Source of the DNA: Pseudomonas paeninsulae
GTDB lineage: Bacteria; Pseudomonadota; Gammaproteobacteria; Pseudomonadales; Pseudomonadaceae
DNA: 64,000 nucleotides
Assembly: GCF_035621475.1 (NCBI RefSeq)
Contig: NZ_CP141799.1
Location: 3,770,501-3,834,500, forward strand
Reading direction: 5' to 3'
Shown here: piece by piece, positions 44,004-52,492 of the stretch
Layout: each line of letters starts with the position of its first letter
How positions within the stretch are numbered: position 1 is the stretch's first letter
Notes under the pieces: model-generated
What the model saw: the letters and a program-made list of their open reading frames with translations, nothing else
Told to the model about the DNA's origin: nothing
Database searches by the model: none
Translations under genes and position numbers: made by a program

Positions 44004-44282
44004 TCAGCCAAACTTCTCGTCATACACCCTAGAGGTCATGCCGGCGCTGGCCAGGCATTCACGCAGGTGCTTGATTTCCTGCCTGCTGCACTCATTGCTG
44101 TGGTGCGGATGGTGCAGAAAGAACTCGTACTGGTTCAAGACCACGCGAAAACGCGCGCCGAGAATAGGGTCGATAGTTGCACCGAGGTGATGCAGCAAAG
44201 ACTCGACCTCGCGCCAGTGGACGTTGCTGGGCAACGGCCCCTGGCAAATCGAGTGCAGGAGACTCTGGTGTTTGTGGCTCAT
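44004..44282 (-). CDS. HicA/YcfA-like small protein
   Basis: 92 residues. WREVESLLHHLGAT followed by GARFRVVLNQYEFFLHHPHH resembles the HicA/YcfA double-stranded-RNA-binding-like fold, where a His after the second strand is catalytic. C-terminal half (NECSRQEIKHLRECLASAG) also fits. HicA toxins are mRNA interferases paired with HicB, but no hicB is adjacent and the protein is longer than classic HicA (about 60 residues). It may be a non-toxin homologue; function uncertain. Confidence 0.6.
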   Translation of the reverse strand: MSHKHQSLLHSICQGPLPSNVHWREVESLLHHLGATIDPILGARFRVVLNQYEFFLHHPHHSNECSRQEIKHLRECLASAGMTSRVYDEKFG

Positions 44283-44503
44283 GGCTCGACCTCATATCGA
44301 CTGCTCGGCTATTGCTAGGATAGCGGAGTGCACAGTTGTGCTTCATGAATCCAGGGGTAATGGCCGGCGCCGGCAGCAAACCGCTGCCGCTCAAGATGCA
44401 CAAGAGCGGGGGCATGGTGGATAAGCGCTTTGCGGTTATGGCCTAGGGCTCCTAGCGCCGGCTAGGCGTACCCTAAAAATACGTCTCAGTGCGCCCGAGA
44501 CAG

Positions 44504-47152
44504 TTAAGGTGACTCGCGGGAGTAGCCCCTTAATGGCGTCCATCCGGGCGGATGTTGTTGCAGGCCATTAGCAGCCTTGAATTTTCTCCAGTCGAAAGTC
44601 TGCGCGAATTGATCGGCTTGCTCCGCCGGCAGCGGGCGGGCAATCAAGTAGCCCTGCATCCAGTCACTGCCGACTCTATTCATGGTGCAGTATTGCTCGG
44701 CTGTCTCTATGCCTTCGGCAATGACCTTGAGCCCCAAGCGCTGGGCCAAGGTCATCAGGGTTTCGCAGATGGCGAGGCCTTCGTCGGTTTGCATGTCGAT
44801 GACGAAACTGCGGTCGATCTTCAGCACGTCCAATGGCAGTTGGCGCAGGTGGCTGAGTGACGAGTAGCCGGTGCCGAAGTCATCCAGGGCAATCTTCACC
44901 CCGGTCATGCGTATGCTGCGCAGGAGTTGAATGTTGGCCTCCGGCTGCTGCATCAGCATCGATTCGGTCAGCTCAAGACAGAGTGCATCAGGCGCTATGC
45001 CAGCTTGATCTAAGGTGTTGAGCAGCGAGTCGGCAAATGCCGGATGCGCCAGTTGCTTGATCGATACGTTGACGCACATGTGCTTAATCGGTGAGCCCTG
45101 GTCCTGCCATTCTTTCAGTTGCCGGCAGGCCGTTTCCAACACCCACCGCCCGACGTCTGTGATCAAGCCGGACTGCTCCAACAGATGGATAAAATCTGCC
45201 GGGTGCACCAGCCCCAGGAGCGGGTGTTGCCAGCGTATCAAGGCCTCGACCGAGTCGATGTCGCCGGTGGCCAGGTTCAGTTCCGGCTGGTAGTGGAGGA
45301 CGAATTGTTGTTCCGTTAGGGCCGAGTGCAAGTCGGTGAGCAACTGCAGGCGCTGCCGGGATTTGTCGTCGAATTCCTGCTGAAACACCACCGTCTGCCC
45401 ACGTCCCTGGCGCTTCGCCAGGTACATTGCCGTATCGGCGCTGCGTAACAACGAAGCACCCGTTTGGCCATGGTCCGGGTAAGCGGCGATGCCGATACTG
45501 GCATGCACGTAAATCTTGTCCGGGCCCAAGGCGATGGGCTCGCTCAGGCTCGCGTGCAGGCGTTCGGCCACGCCCATGACCTGTTCGAGGTCGGGAAGAT
45601 TGGGCAGCAACACCAGAAACTCATCGCCCCCCAGGCGGCCGACCATCGACTCGTTCTCATTCAGGGGACTGCCGCCTGGATTGCCCAAGGGGTTGTGATT
45701 ATGCAGCTGCAACAGCTGGTCTGAGGCGCGCAGGCTGTGGACGAAGCGCCGCGATACCTCGATCAGCAGACTGTCGCCGACCTGGTGGCCGAGCGTGTCG
45801 TTAATTTCCTTGAAGTCATCGAGATCGATCATCAGCACGGCGTACTGATGATCCAGGGTCAGTTTCCGGCTCAACGAATTTGACAAGTGTTCGGCGACCA
45901 GGCGCCGATTGGGTAAGCCGGTCAGGGCGTCGTAGTTGGCCATTTGCGACAGCTCACGGGTAGACCGACGCTGCATGGCGAAGACACGTTCCACCGCTAG
46001 CGCGAACCCGGCAATCAGCAGGCTTAACAGCGCCAGTCGCTGCCACATGTCTCTGCGGATTGGATCAATTGCCACGTTGAGGTCGGCCACCGACTTATAC
46101 CGATGCAACTGCCACGCCTCGGAGAAGGGCAACCGGATGGTTTGCTCGAGATGAATGGCCGCTTGCTGCTTACCCGTGAGGAAATCCGGCAGGTCTAGGT
46201 TGCGTCTATCCATGATGCGCACGCCGGTCTGGCGATTCTCCAGCAGGTATTCGGCGGCCGGAGTGGCGAGGTCAATCTGCTGCTGGGCCAGAAACGCTTT
46301 GTCCGCAGCGGTGATGGGCAGCCTGGGCCAGCCGTTCAGGACGGCCTCCAGTGCATTGGCCCGCAGCACGGCGGTCACCAGCCCTTTGAACTGTTTGTTG
46401 GCCTGATCGTAGATAGGCACGGACAGCAGAATACCCAAGGTATCGCGCTCGTCGCCGTTGGCAATCGAGGTGTACTGGGAGTTATCGCAGGTTCGCAGCA
46501 GCGATGAAGTCACCGCCGCAATGCCTTCGGGGGCGTCGCGAGGCAATTGGGCATGGTATTGCCGCAAGTAGCTGAGTTGCCGCACATATTCGGCATACTC
46601 GGCAGCTTCGTACTCTTCGGGCTCGTCCTGTTCGTGAGTGTTGTCTGCTTCTTGCGCGTTGGCGATACGCTCCAGCAGCACCTGGTCAAACATCAGGAAA
46701 GGCACTTCACCCCGTTCGGGGGCGAAGCTGTCATATACCAGATACACCTCAGATACCGCGACATCGGTGGAAACGTGGTTATACAGTTGCTGGATGGTAT
46801 TGGCGTCACCATCGCCGAAGTGCCCCAGCTTGACGACGTCGTCATGGATGCTGCGGCGATTGCGCGGGGCCGCACTACGCACTGCCGGCAATAACGAGAT
46901 GGTTTTGATAGTGACGTAGGTTCGCTCCAGCACCCCGGCCAGCTTTTCAGCCATGGTTTGCGCTTCAAGCCGCATCTCGTTGCGGATCTTCTGTTGGGTA
47001 TTGGCGGCTATCTGCTGGGCGTCACGGTAAATGGCCAGCGCAGCGATTATCCACAGCAGCATGAAACCGGCAAGAATGACGTATTTGCCCCATCCATTCA
47101 TGCGCCACTGGGTGGATGTCCCCAGAATTGCTCTGCTCGGTTTACTCGTCAT
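44504..47152 (-). CDS. Membrane GGDEF-EAL protein (c-di-GMP synthesis/breakdown)
   Basis: 882 residues from ATG 47152 (an in-frame TTG at 47173 is less likely). TM1 at about 24-43, a periplasmic sensor region of about 330 residues (Cache-like, with an acidic stretch HEQDEPEEYEAAEYAEY), TM2 at about 370-393, GGDEF domain with intact GRLGGDEF (508-512) and an insert of roughly 20 residues before it, then an EAL domain with SVEALIRW, ELTES, DDFGTGYSSL, KIDRSF and EGIET all present. No RxxD inhibitory site precedes GGDEF. Both activities are possible; the net effect cannot be predicted. Single gene. Confidence 0.9.
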   Translation of the reverse strand: MTSKPSRAILGTSTQWRMNGWGKYVILAGFMLLWIIAALAIYRDAQQIAANTQQKIRNEMRLEAQTMAEKLAGVLERTYVTIKTISLLPAVRSAAPRNRRSIHDDVVKLGHFGDGDANTIQQLYNHVSTDVAVSEVYLVYDSFAPERGEVPFLMFDQVLLERIANAQEADNTHEQDEPEEYEAAEYAEYVRQLSYLRQYHAQLPRDAPEGIAAVTSSLLRTCDNSQYTSIANGDERDTLGILLSVPIYDQANKQFKGLVTAVLRANALEAVLNGWPRLPITAADKAFLAQQQIDLATPAAEYLLENRQTGVRIMDRRNLDLPDFLTGKQQAAIHLEQTIRLPFSEAWQLHRYKSVADLNVAIDPIRRDMWQRLALLSLLIAGFALAVERVFAMQRRSTRELSQMANYDALTGLPNRRLVAEHLSNSLSRKLTLDHQYAVLMIDLDDFKEINDTLGHQVGDSLLIEVSRRFVHSLRASDQLLQLHNHNPLGNPGGSPLNENESMVGRLGGDEFLVLLPNLPDLEQVMGVAERLHASLSEPIALGPDKIYVHASIGIAAYPDHGQTGASLLRSADTAMYLAKRQGRGQTVVFQQEFDDKSRQRLQLLTDLHSALTEQQFVLHYQPELNLATGDIDSVEALIRWQHPLLGLVHPADFIHLLEQSGLITDVGRWVLETACRQLKEWQDQGSPIKHMCVNVSIKQLAHPAFADSLLNTLDQAGIAPDALCLELTESMLMQQPEANIQLLRSIRMTGVKIALDDFGTGYSSLSHLRQLPLDVLKIDRSFVIDMQTDEGLAICETLMTLAQRLGLKVIAEGIETAEQYCTMNRVGSDWMQGYLIARPLPAEQADQFAQTFDWRKFKAANGLQQHPPGWTPLRGYSRESP

Positions 47153-48115
47153 AAGCCTGGCGACTCCCCGCAACTACCCGCTTGTTGAACTAATCGAGTT
47201 ACCGACGCTAAAGGTGTATGCCGACCTGCTCTCGCGAGCGTCTCCAGCCGCCCGGCAATGGAACCTGTTTTTGCTTAGCCTAGCCGCGAGGGAAATTTTA
47301 GCGACAACTGCTCCGCAAGACAGCGGCTGCATAGCTGTTTGGCGAGCATCGCGGCCCTGTAATGTCGAAACGATATCATGACGGGGGTTTGCGCTGTAAC
47401 CAGGGTTAAACGTCCACACCTGGCGGGCATCCGCTGTGACGCACGTCTAGCCCGGATTTTTCATACAAAAAAGGACCCGAAAGGATACGGACTACCTCTA
47501 TCACCTCGATTTGTCTTTCGCACCCGATACAGTCCATAGCTTACTGATATTTATATATATTTTTAGAATTACATTGTTCGACTTTCGCAGCCCAAATAGG
47601 CGGATTCTGAGCCGCTTCGCCCTCATCATCCCGCGACGCCTAAGAGGTTATGAAGGGGATAGATCGGTTCAACTCGAAATGGATCGGGGAACCCAATGGC
47701 TAGGCACGCCCCAGCCTGCGGCATTCGTCGAGAGATTTTTAGTCGGGCCTGCGCAACTTACGCATCTGAGCAGCCAAATTGCGTTGGGGCTGATCACCGC
47801 TTGCATCATGCTTGACCAGCAGGCGGCAGAGACACGACAGGCAGTGATCGCCTCAATTTTGCCGTTCAGGAACGCAAGAAACCGGCCGAAACGGACTCCC
47901 AGCAGCATCGATATCGTGGTCTGCCCCAACTGTTCATCTGGTCAAACTGCCGACAGCCTGCTGACCTCGACCACACCGAGCACCGCCGGTTGGCAATGTT
48001 ACGGGCGCATCGACATAATTCCGCCGGTCTTCCGTTGAAGACGACGCCCTCAGTTTGCCTTTCGGCATGTTGCCCCACCCGCAGTTATTTTTTATCGCAT
48101 ACCGAAGGACTTCAG
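47153..48115. other. Long gap upstream of ampC
   Basis: 963 bases. An AT-rich patch lies at about 47460-47580 and ordinary GC follows. Open frames exist on both strands (for example 47511-48038 plus) but none has recognisable motifs, and I found no ampR-like LysR gene in any frame. It may hold decayed sequence. Confidence 0.6.
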
Positions 48116-49267
48116 ATGACCTGCCATAGATCATTGATAGCCATTGCTCTGATTGCCTCAACGTCTGCCTTGATACCCGCCTTCGCAAGCGGCGACACGT
48201 TTCAAGCGCAGGCCCGGGCCGCCTACGCACAGGCTATTGAGGAATACAAAATCCCCGGTCTTATTGTGGGTGTAACAAGGAACGGTCAACACCGCTTTTA
48301 TGCCACGGGTCTGGCATCGCGTGCCGACAACCGTCCCGTCACCCCTGACACCCTTTTCGAGCTCGGGTCGATCAGCAAGGTCTTCAACGTGACGCTGGCA
48401 GCTCTGGCCGAACAACGCGGCCAGCTCTCCCTTAACGACAAGGTGGCCCATTATCTGTGCGCGGATGCCTGTTCGATCGGCAACGATATGACACTGATGG
48501 ACTTGGCGACCCATCACTCGGGCGGGTTGCCTCTGCAGGTTCCCGATAACATCACCGACACCAAGCAACTCGTGAACTGGCTGAAAGGCTGGAAGCCGCC
48601 CCAGCCCGGCGCACGTAGCTACTCCAACATTAGCGTCGGCCTTCTCGGCCACATTACCGCTGACGCGATGGGCATGAGCTATACACAGGCGGTACAGACC
48701 GTGCTGTTCCCTGAGCTCGGTTTGAAGAACACCTGGATCGATGTTCCCGCGAAAGAGATGCATAGGTATGCCTTCGGCTACGACCGAAAGACCGACAAGC
48801 CTATCCGCGTAACGCCCGGCGTGCTTGACGCTGAAGCTTACGGGGTGAAGACGACCGCCAGTGACATGCTCAAGCTCCTGGATGTGGAGCTCGGATACGG
48901 GAAAGTATCGCCGCAACTCGAGGCAGCAGTGCGCCGCACCCAAGAAGGCCAGTTCAGCACTGCAAAATTCACGCAGGACATGATCTGGGAGCAGTACACA
49001 TGGCCGGCAGATATTGAAACGATGAAGTCAGCGAACGGTTACGACTTCATCCTGCACCCGCAGAAGGTCAATAAGATCCAACCCGCGCTCCCGCCGCAGA
49101 AAAACGTCATCCTCAACAAAACGGGATCGACAAATGGCTTTGGTGGCTATGTTGCTGTGCTTCCGAGCGAGAACCTTGGCATCGTGGTCCTTGCGAACCG
49201 CAACTATCCCAATGAAGCGCGGATTACCGCAACCTACGCCCTGATTAAGGCACTACTTTCGAAATAG
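48116..49267 (+). CDS. ampC: Class C beta-lactamase (AmpC)
   Basis: 383 residues from ATG 48116 (GAAGGA upstream; the frame extends to 47990 without a signal sequence). Signal peptide MTCHRSLIAIALIASTSALIPAFAS. Catalytic motifs in order: S85-I-S-K88 (LGSISKVF), Y169-S-N171 (RSYSNISV) and K335-T-G337 (LNKTGSTNGFGG), with the usual spacing for class C. It hydrolyses cephalosporins in the periplasm. Pseudomonas ampC is normally induced by a divergent ampR; none is next to it here, so expression may be constitutive, low or controlled in trans. The right side borders the cassette-array region. Confidence 0.93.
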   Translation: MTCHRSLIAIALIASTSALIPAFASGDTFQAQARAAYAQAIEEYKIPGLIVGVTRNGQHRFYATGLASRADNRPVTPDTLFELGSISKVFNVTLAALAEQRGQLSLNDKVAHYLCADACSIGNDMTLMDLATHHSGGLPLQVPDNITDTKQLVNWLKGWKPPQPGARSYSNISVGLLGHITADAMGMSYTQAVQTVLFPELGLKNTWIDVPAKEMHRYAFGYDRKTDKPIRVTPGVLDAEAYGVKTTASDMLKLLDVELGYGKVSPQLEAAVRRTQEGQFSTAKFTQDMIWEQYTWPADIETMKSANGYDFILHPQKVNKIQPALPPQKNVILNKTGSTNGFGGYVAVLPSENLGIVVLANRNYPNEARITATYALIKALLSK

Positions 49268-49328
49268 ACTAGGGGGCGCTCCCAGCAGAGAGCGCAGCAG
49301 AACTGGCGACCTGTCATATGTCCGCAAT

Positions 49329-49477
49329 GGTTCGAGGCTGTGTGAAAACGCGGCCATAGCTAATGTTCAAGGGTGCTCTTACCATTCCCGAGTACGAGAA
49401 AATTGCATGCCCAGCGTTCTGGCGGGTCGATATTTCCTGATCCGGTTTGTTTCTGCGTATCCACACAGCCTCGACCC
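49329..49477. mobile_element. Short inverted-repeat element (MITE-like or IS remnant)
   Basis: Left end GGTTCGAGGCTGTGTG... and right end ...CCACACAGCCTCGACCC are imperfect inverted repeats (about 19 of 23). The GAGGCTGTGTG end is typical of IS termini. No coding capacity in 149 bases. Confidence 0.5.
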
Positions 49478-49527
49478 ATAGCGGCCCTTCGTGATGGGCT
49501 GAGAGCGACCAGGAGCGGCCAGTCTGG

Positions 49528-49552
49528 CCTATAAATAAATCCGCCCCCTTTT
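49528..49552 (+). repeat. Flanking inverted repeat, left copy
   Basis: CCTATAAATAAATCCG then CCCCCTTTT; the reverse complement of 57580-57604 differs at one base. Together they bracket the cassette array. The GGGGACGGATTTATTT core is of a kind seen in REP elements linked to IS200-like RAYT transposases. Confidence 0.6.
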
Positions 49553-49555
49553 CGC

Positions 49556-49583
49556 GTTAGCCAAGTTGATTAACTTGTTATAT
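49556..49583. repeat. Truncated attC at the distal end of the cassette array
   Basis: Core-like GTTAGCC (49556-49562) and GTTATAT (49577-49583) remain, but the attC palindrome and stem found in the other sites are missing. It ends the GFA cassette. Confidence 0.5.
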
Positions 49584-49589
49584 GTGCGA

Positions 49590-50006
49590 TTACATTTCTG
49601 CTGCGAAATGAGCCATTATTTCAGCTGTTGTCATTTCTTTTGTTTCATTTGAAAAGCAATAATAACCAGGTCGCATGTCACTAAAATATTGCATATCCAT
49701 TTCCAAACCTTTCAAGTTTGGAAACATGCCTACTGGCATATTATATTCGCCGCTTTCTTTGAATTTATAAAATAAATGAGTCCCACACTCTGTGCAAAAC
49801 CCGCGAGAGGCCCAAGACGATGATTCATACATTTTAACTTTATCATCGCCTTCAATTTTAACTTTAGTACCGCACTTAACAGCAAAGAATGGTGCGCCTC
49901 CCCAAGTTCTACATGATTGGCAATGGCACACTGTGAATTTAGGGTTAATTTCTTCCGCGATAATTTTTACAGCACCACAAAGACACTTTGCTTCTGAATG
50001 AGACAT
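49590..50006 (-). CDS. GFA-family (glutathione-dependent formaldehyde-activating enzyme-like) protein, cassette 1
   Basis: 138 residues. Zinc-binding cysteine pattern of the GFA fold: CLCGAV (two Cys), CHCQSCRTWGG (three Cys) and FCTECGTHLFY (two Cys). Family members bind Zn and may act on glutathione adducts, though true formaldehyde-activating activity is doubtful for most. Lower GC than the chromosomal genes. It is the last intact cassette, with a truncated attC at its 3' side and attC 1 upstream. No pathway partners nearby. Confidence 0.88.
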   Translation of the reverse strand: MSHSEAKCLCGAVKIIAEEINPKFTVCHCQSCRTWGGAPFFAVKCGTKVKIEGDDKVKMYESSSWASRGFCTECGTHLFYKFKESGEYNMPVGMFPNLKGLEMDMQYFSDMRPGYYCFSNETKEMTTAEIMAHFAAEM

Positions 50007-50031
50007 TTTGATAACACCTTAATTGATAGAC

Positions 50032-50108
50032 ATATAACGTTTAGGTCATGGGGCGAATTTTAGCCCGCCCCAGTAAGCGGAGCGAACGACTCGAACCGTT
50101 TGTGATAC
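50032..50108. repeat. attC 1 (degenerate core)
   Basis: ATATAAC (50032-50038) to GTGATAC (50102-50108), 77 bases, with the central CGAATTTTAGCCCGCCCCAG palindrome. The crossover box reads GTG instead of GTT, so recombination at this end is expected to be weak. Confidence 0.75.
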
Positions 50109-50137
50109 GCAACCACTTCATTATAAAAAAAGCAGCA

Positions 50138-50632
50138 TTAGCTACTTACATACTCGAAACATAGATTGCTTTCATTAATTCCAGTCTCCCTGAAGCCACT
50201 AGAAATCAATACTCTTTTAGACGCTTCATTTACCGGTGAAGTGCGAGCAATAATACTGTTTGTTTTTTCAAAAGACAATGCATGAGCAACTAACGCACTT
50301 ACTATTTCTTTTGCAAAGCCACGACGCTGCCACTCAGGCAACACAGAATAACCGATCTCAACTACACCGTTACTATCTGGAGGCCCGAAATAACCACCTG
50401 AACCAACTAGAGACCGTTCTCCTGAAACAGCATCAATATTGATTGCATACCATCCATACCACCCTTGGACAGCTGTACCGCCGCTTTCGAAACAAGATAA
50501 AAAAAACACCATTGCATTTCGGTCGTATTCACCAGACGGCCAGTCCTTTGAAACAACTGAATTCAATTTCTCAGCAAGCAAATGTGGCGTTTCAAGTTCT
50601 ATGCGAATATGCGTTGCTGACGATGAAATCAA
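50138..50632 (-). CDS. GNAT acetyltransferase (RimJ-like), cassette 2
   Basis: 164 residues counted from an in-frame TTG at 50632. GNAT motif A is EIGYSVLPEWQRRGFAKEIVS (acetyl-CoA loop RRGFAK), and the C-terminal GFRETG strand is typical of RimJ/RimL or aminoglycoside/antibiotic acetyltransferases. Reading further upstream in frame gives ATA-AAA-ATT-ATA-GAC-AAC... with GGAG before it, as if the original ATG had become ATA. The start is therefore uncertain and the protein may be poorly made. Substrate unknown. Confidence 0.8.
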   Translation of the reverse strand: MISSSATHIRIELETPHLLAEKLNSVVSKDWPSGEYDRNAMVFFLSCFESGGTAVQGWYGWYAINIDAVSGERSLVGSGGYFGPPDSNGVVEIGYSVLPEWQRRGFAKEIVSALVAHALSFEKTNSIIARTSPVNEASKRVLISSGFRETGINESNLCFEYVSS

Positions 50633-50696
50633 TTCAATACGATTAGATTTAATGTTGTCTATAATTTTTATTTACTCCAATGCTGGAATTAGTAGC

Positions 50697-50768
50697 GTAT
50701 AACGCTTATGTTAAGGCGCGGGCTTTAGCCCGTCCCAGTGAGCGTAGCGAACGGTTTGAATGCTGGGC
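50697..50768. repeat. attC 2 (crossover box deleted)
   Basis: GTATAAC (50697-50703), the standard central GGGCTTTAGCCC, then ...TTTGAATGCTGGGC. Compared with attC 5 (...GAGTGCTGTTAGGC) the TTA of GTTAGGC is missing, so the recombination site is destroyed. Confidence 0.8.
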
Positions 50769-51278
50769 GGCACTATTCAACTTCATAACCATTGGCTGAA
50801 CCATACGCTCTGAACCAATTCTTAGCTCTTCAAGCTGCCCAGCAGCGATAAAACCAAACGATCTATACAAGTTAACTGCTGCTTCATTGCTTGTTGTGAC
50901 TGCAAGTGCCATAAGGCCACACCCTCTGCTGATAGCCCATGCTTCAATTTCACGTAGCAGTGACTTCGCTATGCCTTTTCCTCTCAGCTCTGGCGAAACC
51001 CACATTTGATAGATGTGGGCGATTCGCAAATCTGGCTTATGTATAAAGCCCCAAGCAACACCGACGGGCTTGCCATCTAGCTCTGCAACTAATGGCAGAG
51101 CATCAATATCCCGGAATTTAAGATCTAAGCGTGACTGCCATTCAGCATCCGATAATGTGGTTTCCTGATCGTAAGTTGAGCCAAAAGAGTCAGGTGAATC
51201 CCTAAGAGAACTCAATCTTGCGGATTTGTATAACTCCCAGTTTTTCGCGGTTAATATTTTTATCTCGAATTCACTCAT
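50706..51278 (-). CDS. GNAT acetyltransferase reading through its attC, cassette 3
   Basis: 190 residues from an ATG with no strong upstream site. GNAT core: IYQMWVSPELRGKGIAKSLLREIEAWA (RGKGIA acetyl-CoA loop), then NEAAVNLYRSFGF. The true protein probably ended MKLNSAA: the next codon would be TAA from the attC box GTTAGGC. A three-base deletion in that box removes the stop, adding about 19 residues translated from attC (QHSNRSLRSLGRAKARALT). Function otherwise unknown; similar N-acetyltransferases are common cassette cargo. Confidence 0.83.
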   Translation of the reverse strand: MSEFEIKILTAKNWELYKSARLSSLRDSPDSFGSTYDQETTLSDAEWQSRLDLKFRDIDALPLVAELDGKPVGVAWGFIHKPDLRIAHIYQMWVSPELRGKGIAKSLLREIEAWAISRGCGLMALAVTTSNEAAVNLYRSFGFIAAGQLEELRIGSERMVQPMVMKLNSAAQHSNRSLRSLGRAKARALT

Positions 51279-51293
51279 GGTCAGGGCCGTGTT

Positions 51294-51369
51294 GCATAAC
51301 GTTTGGTTAAGGGGCTGACTTTAGCCCGTCCCAGTGAGCGAAGCGAACGATTTGAACCGCTAGTTATGT
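51294..51369. repeat. attC 3
   Basis: GCATAAC (51294-51300) to GTTATGT (51363-51369), 76 bases, with TTTGGTTAAGGGGC and GGCTGACTTTAGCCCGTCCC. It is the 3' site of the short cassette 4. Confidence 0.85.
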
Positions 51370-51474
51370 GCTTCACTTGAGCCATTGGTTTTACTCGTCT
51401 TGGTTTGTAGCCTTGGCTGATTATATTAAAACCTCACCGTATTGACGGTATTTCTAATTTCAGTAGAGGTTAGT
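51370..51474. other. Body of ORF-less cassette 4
   Basis: Only 105 bases lie between attC 3 and attC 4, with no convincing reading frame. Gene-less cassettes are known in large arrays and may carry promoters or small RNAs. Confidence 0.6.
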
Positions 51475-51576
51475 GCATAACGCCCCAGTCAGCAGCCTAG
51501 CAATGTGCCAGCTTTTACGATTTTTTTTGTAAAACATGGGCGGCGCTGTAGGATTTGTTGAATTGATTCGTTACGC
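51475..51576. repeat. attC 4 (different type)
   Basis: GCATAAC (51475-51481) to GTTACGC (51570-51576), 102 bases. It lacks the GGGCTTTAGCCC palindrome of its neighbours and has a long T-rich centre (CGATTTTTTTTGTAAAAC), so this cassette probably came from another bacterial lineage. Confidence 0.7.
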
Positions 51577-51589
51577 ATAGGCCTGAGAA

Positions 51590-52372
51590 CTACATTCCAA
51601 TTTTTCGGTATGAAACTATGTGAGCAAGAAATAGTTTACAGTACCTTTCGTTAAACCTGATTTTGTACTCGTTTTCATCCTCTGATAGCTTCACCCAGCC
51701 ATCGCCGAAATACTCGTTGATGTTGTCGACAGCTTCACACTTATTAATTAGATGCTTCTTATTCCATTGATAGGTGCATGACAAAACCATAACACCATTG
51801 ATAGCAGTTGCCTCCTTTAAAGCATCAACCATGCTCTGTGGTGATTCACATTGGTCTAGAACGTTTAAGCAAATTACTAAATCAAACTTCCCTGCAACTA
51901 ATCCGCGTTCAAAGGGTGCTTTGATTAGAGAAAAATTAATATGACTACAATCTTTTGTTATAGACTCAGTTTGAAAATATAAACTCTCTAATTCGTTTGC
52001 GCTCTTGATATAGGGAAATTCACAGCCACTGCCGTCAATTAGTATTCGTTTGAAATTTGAGAGCAGTCGTTGAGATGGTTCAACTACAGTAACGGACTTT
52101 ATATCAGCATATTTTTTTACTAGCTCGTAGCAATTCCTGCCAAGAGCAGGTCCTACTTCAAGAACAGTTTCCGGAGAAATAGAGTCACTCTCAAGAGCGC
52201 TGCTTATAAAGCGAGCCACATTACTAGTGTGATCTGATAAAATAAAATAATCGGGTACTGACTTAGATTTGCTTTTTAGGACTTCATGTACTCCGTCATC
52301 TCGTAACTTATCTAGCCACTGCATTTCAAAGTAAGCAGCTAAGCCTTTTTTATCTATGTAAAAATCATCCAT
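51590..52372 (-). CDS. SAM-dependent methyltransferase, cassette 5
   Basis: 260 residues, AT-rich. Class I methyltransferase: VLEVGPALGRNCYELVKKYA (motif I), VTVVEPSQRLLSNFK (motif II, acidic end), FDLVICLNVLDQCESPQ (motif IV). Resembles small-molecule or ubiquinone/biotin-type methyltransferases but no closer match is recognised. Its 3' side carries attC 4, of a different type from the rest of the array, so it arrived from a different source. Substrate unknown. Confidence 0.85.
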   Translation of the reverse strand: MDDFYIDKKGLAAYFEMQWLDKLRDDGVHEVLKSKSKSVPDYFILSDHTSNVARFISSALESDSISPETVLEVGPALGRNCYELVKKYADIKSVTVVEPSQRLLSNFKRILIDGSGCEFPYIKSANELESLYFQTESITKDCSHINFSLIKAPFERGLVAGKFDLVICLNVLDQCESPQSMVDALKEATAINGVMVLSCTYQWNKKHLINKCEAVDNINEYFGDGWVKLSEDENEYKIRFNERYCKLFLAHIVSYRKIGM

Positions 52373-52409
52373 GTATTAAACCTGGTAGGTAATTAATGTC
52401 TTTCGGAGT

Positions 52410-52483
52410 GCATAACGTTTGGTTAAGGGGCTGGCTTTAGCCAGTCCCAGTGAGCGAAGCGAACGATTTGAGTGCTGTTAGGC
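52410..52483. repeat. attC 5
   Basis: GCATAAC (52410-52416) to GTTAGGC (52477-52483), 74 bases, with GGCTTTAGCCAGTCCC. A canonical site with an intact crossover box. Confidence 0.88.
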
Positions 52484-52492
52484 AACCGCTGA

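Larger units (their letters stand above)
49268..49589. other. Junction region between ampC and the cassette array
   Basis: 322 bases with no gene. It contains a 149-base inverted-repeat element (49329-49477), one arm of an inverted repeat shared with 57580-57604, and a truncated attC site. It marks the left boundary of the integron-derived segment. Confidence 0.75.

Noticed and set aside
44004..44282. Complete HicAB toxin-antitoxin module
   Set aside because: No HicB-like gene adjacent; the neighbour encodes a DUF2905 membrane protein.
47511..48038. Gene or ampR remnant upstream of ampC
   Set aside because: I read the relevant frames on both strands; none shows a LysR HTH or any family motif, and composition is not coding-like.
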